Below are positions 27,001 through 33,213 of a stretch of 64,000 nt of DNA, in pieces. How positions within the stretch are numbered: position 1 is the stretch's first letter; each line of letters begins with the position of its first letter. Made by a program: the position numbers and the translations under genes. Origin of the DNA: Prostheceraeus crozeri (taxonomy: Eukaryota > Platyhelminthes > Polycladida > Euryleptidae); contig CAJQUW010002986.1 of NCBI GenBank assembly GCA_907163375.1, positions 252,001 to 316,000 of the forward strand. The letters are read 5' to 3'. The notes beneath the pieces are model-generated. The model saw nothing but the letters and a program-made list of their open reading frames with translations, was not told where the DNA came from and made no database searches.

Positions 27001-30000
27001 ATTGGGGACTCGACGTGCTTCTAACTCCAAAGTTTTCCATAGACAATGAATGATTCAATGAACTGAATTTTTATGAAGCTCACAAATTCAAAATGCCTCA
27101 AGTGTGGACCTGATTTCAAATGCATGGCACAGCAGGCCAACTTTTTTGACGCACTTTGAAAAAGTTCCGCTGCTTGACTTTTGTGAAACATAGTTGTTAT
27201 CAATCTCTTCACGCACTGTTTGGGTGCTGATGTTGTGAAGGTAAGCAAAGAGAATCAAGGGAAACTTGCAGCTAATTTCAATATCTACAAGGCAGGGACG
27301 ACTGCATTTTTGGAAATCTGGCTTCTATGGCGGTAGTAGGCATCACAATTTCTGACAATGGAAAACTCCTGATTTATAATCTAAACCAAACAAAGTGCAT
27401 ATATACAGTCTACGGAGTGGCCTGAGCTTGTCTCTGTGATGAAATATTTGAATTGAACTCCTGGACAAAAGTGACAACAGTAAAAGACTAAAAGTTGAAA
27501 TGTGCTTTTATCAATTCTGAAGTCAATCTGTGATCAGTTTTACGTCAGATGTAAGCAAATATGGAAGCCGTGTAAATGTAAAATGTAATGCAATCATGCA
27601 AATACGGCATGTGATGCATTTACTACATGTGCTGCGATATATATATACACGTATATATATATCAATGTACATTCAATAGATATTTTCTTCTAAAAAGATA
27701 TTCATTTCATTATTTCGACAACTTATTCTCCAAATCAAAGAGGTAAAATAAAATTCGAGCTTTCGGACGCTTCGTCCGTCCTCAGGAACTGCAATAAAGA
27801 GTCGAAATAAAACTCTTTGCTCTAGTTACTGAGGACAGATGAAGAGACCGAAAGCTCTAATTTGATTTTACTTTTTAATTTGGAGGATAAATTGTCGAAA
27901 TAACGATCTGAATGTCTTTTGAAATGAATCTCAAAAGCGTATTAACATTAAATGGAGCATATTTTCTCACACATTTTGTGACACAAAACCACACTTTGCC
28001 AGCATCAAAATGCGGAGAGTTTACAGCGATGAGTGAAACATCATTTTTTCAATTCAATCTAAAAAGCTGATTGAAGTCACTCATTGTAGCGACAAACAAT
28101 TCCTTGCAATTACAGACAGTATTATGCTCCGATTGCCAAATGCTTGCGAAACAAAAGAATAATGAAATAATGTAATGCTATGCAAATGAGTTGTATGTAA
28201 ACAGGAAACCGAAGTAAAACCGATCGACAGGTTATTCATTGAAATATCCAGTTATAAATTATTTAAATTTCGAAGTATTGTGGTTAGAACTTTGAATACA
28301 CATTTTTAATTATCAATATCTTTTTCAGGTATGAATATATTTGTTGCATTTTTTGTTCTGCTATTGCTTCTTGCCGAGTCAACACCAAGTGCTGTTAAAA
28401 ATTTTCCATTGATAGGTAATGTTGAATTTCTTATGAAATTAGTTTCAAGATGCTTTGCATGTTCCTCACATTTACAGGAGGCTACTACTGCTTGAACATG
28501 GTTATGATTACCTTATCAACCTTTTTAGCAGTAATTGTTATAAATTTATATTTCCGTGGAGATAGAAGAGGGCCTGTTCCCGCATGTGCTCGTCGAGTAA
28601 GTTTGAATTATCATCTACATGTATTATGTCTTCTTGGCATTTGAATGCATGAAGAATATTTTTGTACTTTTTTCAAGTTACCAAGACGTCTCCAAAAATC
28701 GCTGTTTTTATGTTATTGTGTTAAATTCTTCTATTCTATTATATTGCCTCTTACTTAATTCATCTTTGAACATTAATAGCGCTGCTGATTGGCTGACCGA
28801 TAAAAATGATTCGTCGGAGAAATTTACACAAAAAGTTTTTCATTTTCTAGTGTCTGCAAATAGGTTTGTAAATTTCTATTGAATAATTAATTCGCTTTGC
28901 TGCTGAATAGTTACCACAGTTATTTTGATATTTTCCTTCAGTAAAAAGTAAAATATTCAAAAGAAATTTACAAACTTCGGAAATAATACTGTGGATGTCA
29001 AGTCATTTTATCAAACGGCTAATCAGCAATTGAGACTCGAAAGTTTCTTCAGAAGCATTTATCGAAAAGCAATTTTGTTATGAAAATGAGTCTTCCAGTT
29101 GCAAGTTTGAAGTCGCATTGACAATATGAAAACTGCTATTGACACTCAGTATTGCTTGATCACTGTCATTTTCATCCCATCAATAACATCCTAAATTAAT
29201 TTCTTGAAATAAAAATCGTTTGATTTTCCACTCCTTTGTGGTTTTATGCGTCAAATTACAAAGTCGAAGTCAAAACACAACCCAGATGTTTCGGGTATTC
29301 ATTCGATCTCAGTGGTAGGTGGCACAAATTTAGATTTGCTGTGGATGATCATAAAAATACAAAGGAGTAGAAAATGAAAACGAACGAATTTTTCATCAAG
29401 AAATTAGTGCAATTAAATAAAAATTATCATAATTTTAACTATACATGTCATTCATTATTCAAAATATTGAAATTTCTTTTTTTCTTGAAAATTCACGCCA
29501 TTTTCGGTGGTGTTATGCAACATTAGATTGGTCGGCATATTCCTTTCAAGCATCAAACAAAAGCATCACAACAAAATCTATGTGAACAGGCTACAATAAC
29601 TGACAAAAGTTTATAGATGCATCACTGAATTTTCATGATTTTATGTAATCAGATATTCAAGCGCCTTAGTTTATTGGATGATGATAATCATATTCTTCGC
29701 TGTTTTTCCAACCCCGTACCATGATTTCCCACACTGAGAGATAGTCAGCACTAATCAACATCATCTGAAAACGTCTAAAAATTGACAATAACAAAAATTA
29801 AGAATGAAGGAAAAATGAAAACTTCAGAATTCAACATTAAACTCAAAAACTTCATACATAAACAATAAAACCTCTAGACCGGAGATGTAGCTTCATGCAA
29901 TGCACAATAGCAGCACAAAAATCGCATGCATTTTCATTTGGATACGCTTGTCAACCACTGTATGATTGGATTAGAATCAGTCACATGTGTAATTTCACAT

Positions 30001-32187
30001 GTGTGTCACATGTGTGCTTTTCATTGGTGGTTCATGACCCGACTTAGTTCCCCCAGCTGTGCCGAGACCTTGAGTCAATTTCCATTCTAGTCAACTTCAG
30101 ATAAACAATTTATCTCTATGGACTTCAAATTCAGTAGAAAACTGCAAAAGATTCTGTTAACCCATCGATTTCATTTAGATAAATGTCAAATGAACTCATG
30201 TCAAAAGATATGTACTCACCTCTCCTTTGACTCGGAGGATGCTCGTAGATTCTGAAAAATTATCACCTGAAATTATTGTTATGATATATACGGATCGATT
30301 CCTTCTATAGTTATTGATAACATGAAAAAGTAATGCTTTAAGGTGATTCATCAGTATTGATTTATTCATAAAATCCGACTTTTCGCTTAATTCAAGTTAG
30401 TGAGAAAAGAATGGACAGCAGCTATTTGTTGATGGTAATTTCAGCTGCTTGTCTATGCGTCAACTGCTACATCTTTAGAGAAGCGAATTATTGAAACAGG
30501 CGACAGTTGTAGATTCTTGCCGCGGAGCGATTCATTGTATCAAAATGCTTTCGCATATTTATACATTATTTTATGTATTTCAATATATTATATATACATT
30601 TTTATATGTATAAATACATTTTAATAAATAATTACCATGAATCGCATTGCTCCAAGAATCTACAACTGTTGAATGTTTCAATAATTTGCTTCTCTAAAGA
30701 TGTAGGAAACAAGGGAAATCAAGAGAAATGATAGTAATCGTCAATATTTACAAAACACTGGCAAGTTGCCGGTAACTTTCTATTGTCAACCACTGGAAGC
30801 CGTCATCGTTAAGATGCCGCTGTCACAAAAACACTTGTCTGCGACGTTCTCAATGCCCATGGCTGTTCAAGTCATTTATGGGGCTGTTCATTAATTAAAA
30901 TTCTGCCGACAGAAAATTAAACCGATTTGATATTCTGCCGACTTAATGAACGACGGTATAACACCGAAACTGGCAGAATATTGAATCGGTTTAATTTTCT
31001 GTCGGCAGAATTTTAGTTAATGAACAGCCCCATAATTAGAGAGCATAGAAATATATTGTTTATCTGAAATTGACTAGAGCGGAAATTGACTCAAGGTCAC
31101 GGCACAGTCGGGTTGGATCATGATGAGCAAATGAGAAGTCTAGAATTCCACATGTGACTGATTCTAACCCAATGATGCAGCCGTTGACAAGTGTATCCAA
31201 GTGAACGTGCGTGCGATTTTTGTGCTACTATTGTGTATTGCATGAAGCTTTACTTCCATTCTAGAGGTTTTATTGCTGTCAATTTCTATGTTATAGAGTG
31301 ACAAATATCTATGGATTCATCAGTGTGTTCGATTTTAAATTTGCTTGATTGACATGGATATTATAATTTTGCGATTATGCGACTGATTTTACGGATTTCT
31401 GCGACCTAGTTTCAGTAAATGTTGCGGCAACGGTATGTTACTGTATCATCATTAACAGATAAGCAGATGATTTCTCGATTACGAATATTTTTTCTTTGCA
31501 TCTGTTTAATGTTTTCTCCCTTCTCAGGTGATGATGGATGGCCTCGGTCGTCTTCTCCTGGTTCGACAGAACATCCCGCTTCCTGACCCCAAGAAAATGG
31601 CTGCCTATAGAGCAGCAAAGACGTATCGAAGTGGACAGCGTAGAGAAAGGCGACCTCGAAGCCATGCTGTGCTCTACAACAAATTTCAGATGGAGGATAT
31701 GTCCAGTCGTGGCGGTGGCGCCTCGGTGGAAAGTGGGAACTTCGAGTGCCAAAGAGAGACTGTCATCGATAAACCAGATAGTGTGCACTTTGCAGACGAT
31801 GTAAAAGTCAACATTCAACCAAAGAGAGTCGAGGTGATTCCTAAAGAAGCTATTCCAACCTCAGTGAGCGCACCAAGTCATAGCGGTGGTACCACGAGAC
31901 AACAGCCACATCGACCAAACATAAACAAATCTGAAAGTTCAGAACAACCACCAGCAGATTCTCCGATAACAGGCTTTTCTTTCAGCAGTATGCTTGAAAA
32001 AGACGTTCAAGAGATAAAGAGGTACATCAGGTTGTTTGTAAGTAGACAAAAAGACAAAGAGCGTAAGAACCAAATTGCAATGGAATGGCGAACAGTTGCT
32101 CTTGTTCTTGACCGCTTGTTCTTTTGTCTTTACGTAATCGCTATCACAGTAGCGATTATCGTCTTGCTTCCAAAACGTGGCACCTAA
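1..32187 (+). CDS. Nicotinic acetylcholine receptor subunit, non-alpha, spliced gene
   Basis: Pentameric ligand-gated channel subunit of the plasma membrane. Exons at 1-28 (tentative), 234-433, 12753-12862, 15003-15138, 24720-25116, 28329-28415, 28478-28596 and 31528-32187 have GT-AG borders and join in frame to 1737 nt (578 residues plus stop). Domains in order: N-terminal helix (about 18-33), ligand-binding beta sandwich with Cys-loop C146-C160, M1 (258-280), M2 (288-307), M3 (322-344), a cytoplasmic loop, and M4 (550-574). The aromatic-box residues W78 (loop D), Y111 (loop A) and W167 (loop B) are present. Loop C has no adjacent cysteine pair, so this is not a typical alpha subunit. Before M2 the sequence is S-P-A-K instead of S-G-E-K, the pattern of anion-selective Cys-loop channels. 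N-glycosylation sequons occur at N15, N42, N92, N185, N215 and N228. Family assignment is firm; ion selectivity is inference. The 5' end may lie upstream of the window. Confidence 0.93.
234..433 (+). CDS. nAChR exon: N-terminal helix and first beta strands
   Basis: The acceptor TTTTTCAG ends at 233 and the donor GTAAGTG starts at 434. The 200 nt encode residues 10-76. They include the N-terminal helix LLRKYEKFG, the family signature RPVQNSS, and DLDENKQILRTNCW, which matches the DEKNQ..TTNVW region of nAChRs. The exon equals the sum of two exons that are separate in many vertebrate nAChR genes (about 150 plus 45 nt). It ends in phase 0 after Tyr76. Confidence 0.92.
674..1743 (-). mobile_element. 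Tc1/mariner-superfamily element, DD41D-like, one end only
   Basis: A TA followed by CAGGGTGGCGCACG at 672-687 looks like the terminal repeat of an ITm element. It sits about 300 bp beyond the stop codon of a transposase remnant read on the minus strand. The matching inverted end was not found between 1743 and about 2500, so the far end is lost or heavily diverged. The element sits in the first long intron of the nAChR gene. Confidence 0.7.
980..1703 (-). pseudogene. Broken DD41D-like transposase
   Basis: Read from ATG at 1703 it starts MDDYSVAERAKCAAWYEWLK, the usual N-terminus of this family. The frame then shifts near 1675-1630 into a 231-codon frame with YGTNARAPDARTIKSW (helix-turn-helix region). 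It jumps straight to NRHNCRYWANQNPHW, so the segment with the first catalytic Asp is deleted. The second Asp is in FMQDGAPPH and the third in HSPDLTPCDFFLWG. I count 42 residues between them, against 41 in the commonest form. It ends HVEVR before a stop at 980. The protein cannot be active. Confidence 0.85.
2620..2753. mobile_element. Short MITE, about 30-bp inverted ends
   Basis: The left end AAGGTTCATTCACATTGGAC and the inverse of the right end AAGGTCCATTCACATCGGGC match closely and are followed by GCGGC in both. The whole is 134 bp and has no coding capacity. A second, one-ended copy of the same terminus is at 17623. Superfamily not assigned; the target duplication is unclear. Confidence 0.65.
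4199..4302. repeat. Fold-back repeat, about 45-bp arms
   Basis: The arms containing GCTATTATTTTCTATTA (4211) and its inverse (ending 4290) pair over about 34 bp and extend outwards, with mismatches, through ATATTTG on both sides. The loop is about 15 nt. Likely a small MITE; no target duplication could be fixed. Confidence 0.6.
5590..5627 (-). ncRNA. Hammerhead-ribozyme-like motif in the Penelope-like tail
   Basis: On the minus strand the order is CTGATGA, a stem-loop beginning GGGCATT and closing AAATGC, then GAAA, a minimal 3-bp stem III (ACA with TGT around TGC), and C. That leaves a GTC cleavage triplet. Penelope-like elements are known to carry minimal hammerhead motifs. Stem I pairing is poor here, so activity is doubtful. 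Confidence 0.4.
5590..6150 (-). mobile_element. Penelope-like element fossil, C-terminal part and tail
   Basis: On the minus strand, translation of about 6130-5890 gives pieces of the linker between the reverse transcriptase and the GIY-YIG endonuclease: SQFFPNKDK, SNIVYKYSREHCDKCS and RHFKARINELL. It is followed by a tail with the hammerhead-like motif at 5590-5627, read on the same strand. Only the 3' part is present and it is decayed. It lies in an nAChR intron, in antisense. Confidence 0.6.
7788..7928. repeat. Fold-back element, about 66-bp arms
   Basis: The left arm opens with TAAAGGAGGATTCA and ends GTTAAAATTCCCGAGGGC. The right arm is its near-complete inverse, with a loop of only about 4 nt (TATG). 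The central 18 bp pair perfectly. It would form one long hairpin. Non-coding. Confidence 0.75.
8173..8284. mobile_element. Fold-back MITE with TTA duplication
   Basis: Arms of about 46 bp start TAGTGATATAACTAC at 8176 and mirror to 8281. TTA flanks both ends (8173-8175 and 8282-8284), as a 3-bp target duplication. At the apex are tandem GA/GA mismatches and then GGC-GAA-GCC, giving GCGAAGC, a heptamer known to form an exceptionally stable DNA mini-hairpin. A 3-bp TWA duplication would suit PIF/Harbinger, but no transposase links it. Confidence 0.65.
9640..10260. other. GA-rich block of unknown origin
   Basis: About 600 bp markedly richer in G and A on the plus strand than its surroundings. 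Broken plus-strand frames read as charged protein-like pieces (for example YRTRSERLLWLWQERYR near 9655 and ERKRRQQKLEIEGEDVQKRR near 10090). It may be an old coding fossil, but I recognise no family. Confidence 0.3.
12753..12862 (+). CDS. nAChR 110-nt exon: loop D and loop A
   Basis: Acceptor TTTCTGTTTCAG, donor GTAAGTG. Its length of 110 nt is the classic size of this exon across nAChR genes. It encodes RWFDSLLSWDPKEYDN and then HHLWTPDIKLYN, matching QWTDYKLKWDP and WLPDIVLYN of the family. W78 is the loop D tryptophan and Y111 the loop A tyrosine. It ends in phase 2 (TT), completed by T of the next exon to give Phe113. Confidence 0.95.
12863..15002 (+). other. nAChR intron of 2.1 kb, nothing recognised
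   Basis: GTAAGTG to TTTCAG. Short open frames at 12867-13371 do not resemble any protein I know and look like chance. No repeat structure was seen beyond AT-rich sequence. Confidence 0.6.
15003..15138 (+). CDS. nAChR exon: start of the Cys-loop
   Basis: The acceptor ends at 15002 and the donor GTAAGT starts at 15139. It encodes ADERLKEY, then LWVPQALFKSTCSVEITYF and PFDTQ. This matches the family's [25 protein letters not shown] region. C146 is the first cysteine of the Cys-loop and the FPFD motif is intact. The exon ends in phase 0 after Gln158, inside the loop, at the point where the family usually reads QQNC. Confidence 0.95.
15236..15299. repeat. Perfect 25-bp-arm hairpin with GCGAAGC apex
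   Basis: The left arm TAGTTATTGCACAGTACGC plus TAAGTC (15236-15260) is mirrored exactly at 15275-15299. The 14-nt centre folds again as GCGC-GAA-GCGC, the stable GCGAAGC mini-hairpin. The design matches the element at 8176-8281, with different arms. Confidence 0.8.
15301..16495. repeat. Segment bracketed by perfect inverted 15-mers
   Basis: CTTATTCCACGAGAA at 15301-15315 returns inverted at 16481-16495. The right copy is itself half of a small palindrome (CTTATTCC with GGAATAAG). Inside, ATTGCGTAATG occurs three times (near 15437, 15546 and 16217). It could be an old element about 1.2 kb long; no coding sequence is recognised. Confidence 0.35.
17250..17600 (+). pseudogene. LINE fragment, C-terminal end of reverse transcriptase ORF
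   Basis: Plus-strand pieces give GWMARELHQQLTYSGHLVRR around 17395-17455, the conserved region after the RT domain in many endonuclease-bearing LINEs (usually ...ELL..L..R.L.YFGHV.R). Upstream, pieces around 17310-17390 fit the region before it. Stops and frame changes interrupt it. It is a dead 5'-truncated copy. Confidence 0.65.
17623..17660 (+). repeat. One end of the MITE family seen at 2620
   Basis: AAAGGTTCATTCACACCGGA followed by CGCGGCGCGG matches the terminus of the 2620-2753 element. No inverted partner was found downstream, so the copy is broken. Confidence 0.5.
22673..23005. mobile_element. MITE with about 60-bp inverted ends
   Basis: The left end ATTGAGAACTCAAAATAAAA continues through TTTCATCG and GTCTATTTTCTATAAAA. 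The right end, ending TCAAT at 23005, is its close inverse. The whole is about 333 bp. A 14-bp direct repeat ATCAAGGTTGCTTT lies about 37 bp before the left end and just after the right end. Non-coding. Confidence 0.7.
24720..25116 (+). CDS. nAChR exon: loops B and C, M1 and start of M2
   Basis: The acceptor CTTTGCAG ends at 24719; the donor is GTGAGTAT at 25117. It begins V-C, completing the Cys-loop with exactly 13 residues between C146 and C160. GSWTYD carries loop B W167. The loop C segment (about 215-247) lacks the CC pair. LQYRVRLKRNPSFYVSILV leads into M1 with the usual IPC, and then WLPPESPAKMML. The residues at -2' and -1' of M2 are Pro and Ala. It ends in phase 1. Confidence 0.95.
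26483..26758 (-). repeat. tRNA-derived repeat bounded by inverted ends
   Basis: A 276-bp unit with AAGACAAGGTCAATT at the left and its inverse (AATATTGACCTTGTCTT) at the right, enclosing a tRNA-like sequence on the minus strand. Terminal inverted repeats are not usual for SINEs. It may be a SINE inserted in a MITE, or a MITE that captured a tRNA. Confidence 0.55.
26552..26620 (-). tRNA. tRNA-Thr(AGT)-like pseudogene or SINE head
   Basis: Minus strand: GGCTCGT start, A box TATCTCAGTTGGTTAGAGC, an anticodon arm with AGGT/ACCT around a 7-nt loop CTAGTTA (anticodon AGT), and a B box AGTTCGAATCC. The T stem pairs badly and the 3' acceptor strand is two bases short (only AGCC pairs with GGCT), so it is not a normal functional tRNA. 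Pol III promoter boxes look intact. Confidence 0.6.
27694..27920. repeat. Fold-back element with CTGA...GAAA cores in both arms
   Basis: Arms of about 85 bp: the left contains ATTTCGACAACTTATTCTCC, and the right is its inverse with scattered differences. Each arm, read outward from the centre, carries CTGAGGA, then a stem-loop (clean in the left arm, GGAC with GTCC), then GAAAGCTC. This recalls a hammerhead core, but no proper stem III follows. The centre holds AAAGAGT with its inverse ACTCTTT. Confidence 0.65.
28329..28415 (+). CDS. nAChR exon: M2 channel lining
   Basis: The acceptor TTTTTCAG ends at 28328 and the donor GTAATG starts at 28416. It encodes GMNIFVAFFVLLLLLAEST and then PSAVKNFPLIG. 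Aligned on the conserved Ala19'-Glu20' and PLIG, the pore positions are Met2', Asn6', Val9' and Val13'. Usual nAChR residues are Thr or Ser at 2' and 6' and Leu at 9'. It ends in phase 1 inside Gly320. Confidence 0.94.
28416..28477 (+). other. Very short (62-nt) intron in the nAChR gene
   Basis: GTAATG to TTTACAG, 62 nt, between the M2 and M3 exons. The other introns of this gene are about 2.1 to 12.3 kb. Reading through it would break the frame, and removing it restores PLIG-GYYCLNM exactly as the family requires. Confidence 0.9.
28478..28596 (+). CDS. nAChR exon: M3
   Basis: The acceptor TTTACAG ends at 28477; the donor is GTAAGT at 28597. It encodes GYYCLNMVMITLSTFLAVIV and INLYFRGDRRGPVPACARR. 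This aligns with family M3 (KYMLFTMVFVIASIIITVI, then NTHHRSPSTHVMPNWVR). The tail after M3 is more basic and lacks the usual paired histidines. It ends in phase 0. Confidence 0.94.
29194..29415. repeat. Imperfect fold-back of about 60-bp arms
   Basis: TAATTTCTTGA and CTCCTTTGTGGTTTTATG on the left return inverted on the right with several mismatches. At the centre (29284-29312, minus strand) is CTGAGAT, a loop, CCC, GAAACATCTGGG. This resembles the hammerhead-like core of Penelope-like elements but breaks the CTGANGA rule. Confidence 0.5.
29867..30130 (-). repeat. Left arm of a large palindrome, repeat family copy 1
   Basis: About 260 bp that read, inverted, as the 31043-31290 copy: it includes AATAAAACCTCTAGA, GCTTCATGCAATGCACA, the ACATGTG region and CTTGAGTCAATTTCCATTCT. 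A third copy is at 61788-62042. It faces the right arm across about 0.9 kb. Confidence 0.75.
30468..30701. repeat. Inner inverted repeat of the palindrome, about 75-bp arms
   Basis: CTACATCTTTAGAGAAGC... AATTATTGAAACA ... CAGTTGTAGATTCTTG on the left is mirrored on the right with few changes, around an AT-rich centre. Its centre (about 30585) coincides with the centre of the outer arms, so both belong to one nested palindromic element. Confidence 0.75.
30879..31032. mobile_element. MITE, 154 bp, TA target duplication
   Basis: The ends TGGGGCTGTTCATTAA and the inverse are followed by AAAATTCTGCCGACAGAAAA on both sides, giving arms of about 50 bp, with TA immediately outside each end. It sits in the right half of the larger palindrome, so it inserted later. 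The superfamily is uncertain (TA suits Tc1/mariner-type MITEs). Confidence 0.75.
31043..31290 (+). repeat. Right arm of the large palindrome, repeat family copy 2
   Basis: Shares with the copies at 29867 (inverted) and 61788 the blocks TTGACTCAAGGTCACGGCACAG, ACATGTGACT, TTCTAACCCAATGAT, GTTGACAAGTGTATC and CTTCCATTCTAGAGG. It ends about 240 bp before the last nAChR exon. Non-coding. Confidence 0.75.
31528..32187 (+). CDS. nAChR last exon: cytoplasmic loop and M4
   Basis: The acceptor TTCTCAG ends at 31527 and the stop TAA is at 32185-32187. It begins VMMDGLGRLL, the position of the family's VRKVFIDTLP. A basic, low-conservation loop follows (about 370-500). Next come the amphipathic MA helix (EIKRYIRLFVSRQKDKERK) and M4 (LDRLFFCLYVIAITVAIIVL). 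It ends LPKRGT. The order and the length of the M3-M4 loop, about 190 residues, are normal for invertebrate subunits. Confidence 0.93.
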   Translation: MMMDGLGRLLLVRQNIPLPDPKKMAAYRAAKTYRSGQRRERRPRSHAVLYNKFQMEDMSSRGGGASVESGNFECQRETVIDKPDSVHFADDVKVNIQPKRVEVIPKEAIPTSVSAPSHSGGTTRQQPHRPNINKSESSEQPPADSPITGFSFSSMLEKDVQEIKRYIRLFVSRQKDKERKNQIAMEWRTVALVLDRLFFCLYVIAITVAIIVLLPKRGT

Positions 32188-32600
32188 ACGTGTAATGATG
32201 CTCAACGATTCTTTATTGGAGACCTATTTGAATATAGGAATTATCCTGCCACATGAGGATCTGGAGTAGAGGCTCAATTCAAGAGGAGGCTCAATTATAC
32301 TCATGAAACTCTTCCTGATGCTAAAATTCCTGCGTCTGACGTTTTGAAATTGTTCTCAAACATCAGAGAACATTATGTCTTCATTTTTCAAGAAAATAGC
32401 CCTTTTCAGTATTATTGCATTTATATGATGAACTCAATTTCCAAATATAGTTAATACAACTGTTCTGTTGATAGTGATACAAATAGTGTTTTGTTAATTG
32501 GCGGTTGCTGAAAATAAATAAGAAAATGTCATTCCATCCTAGAAACTTTCTTCTTCTTTCATCTTTGTGATAAGAATAAAGGTGCTCATGAATATTGAAG
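32188..32600 (+). terminator. nAChR 3' UTR with two polyadenylation signals
   Basis: AATAAA occurs at 32513-32518 and again at 32575-32580, 326 and 388 nt after the stop codon. No further coding sequence follows before the Tc1-like element at 33214. The cleavage site itself cannot be seen. Confidence 0.6.
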
Positions 32601-33213
32601 GATGCATCAATAATTCACAATTTTGCAATTGCATTCATTAGAAAACTTGATATATATTTCAATGCACGCAATGCAATGCCCAACTTTTTGCTTCCACAGT
32701 AAGTTGCTGTGTTATCCACATTAATGCACACAGAATAAGCTCCTCGAATGTAAATTATTAGTGGGCGATTCCGAATTGCGGCTGAGGATTTTACCAAAAC
32801 TATTGTTCATCAAAAATGAAGCAACGACATTGCAGTGAAGTTTCGCAGACAATTACATGCATCAATAGGCTATAATATTGCGATGCTGTATATTCTTTAC
32901 TTATTCCAACGTTCTGGAAAACTCGCAGATCGATGCAGTAATCACTAGTCAGACAATGTAAGTCAGCTCAGTAATGGGCCACACCAACGCAGCATGGGTT
33001 TTCATGAATAGCGGAATGCAGATGCGAAGTAGATGCAGGGTAGTAGAGTAGTAAAAATGTCATGAAGTAGACATGTTTGATCACTTACATACTGTAGTCA
33101 AGAAATCTAGTAGTAACCAAAGTGTTTACTTTGGTAGTAACAAACACCAACTTGGATTGAGAAGTGGCTTGGACATAGAGAACTTGCATGTAATTCGTGA
33201 ATTGTCATTAATA
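32601..33213. other. Intergenic, nothing recognised
   Basis: From the receptor's polyadenylation signals to the Tc1-like element. There is a tandem AGTAGTAACAA-type pair near 33110-33140; otherwise no gene or repeat was seen. Confidence 0.5.

Larger units (their letters stand above)
25117..28328 (+). other. nAChR intron of 3.2 kb
   Basis: GTGAGT to TTTCAG. It contains a tRNA-derived repeat (26483-26758), a TA microsatellite with an internal ACACG (about 27635-27662) and a fold-back element (27694-27920). The rest, notably 25150-26480, shows nothing recognisable. Confidence 0.65.
28597..31527 (+). other. nAChR intron of 2.9 kb, mostly inverted repeats
   Basis: GTAAGT to TTCTCAG. It contains a fold-back (29194-29415), a large nested palindrome (29867-31290) and a MITE within it (30879-31032). 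The stretch 28600-29190 shows nothing recognisable. Confidence 0.65.

Noticed and set aside
31438-31818. 126-codon minus-strand frame over the last receptor exon
   Set aside because: Shadow of the real plus-strand coding exon; no homology.
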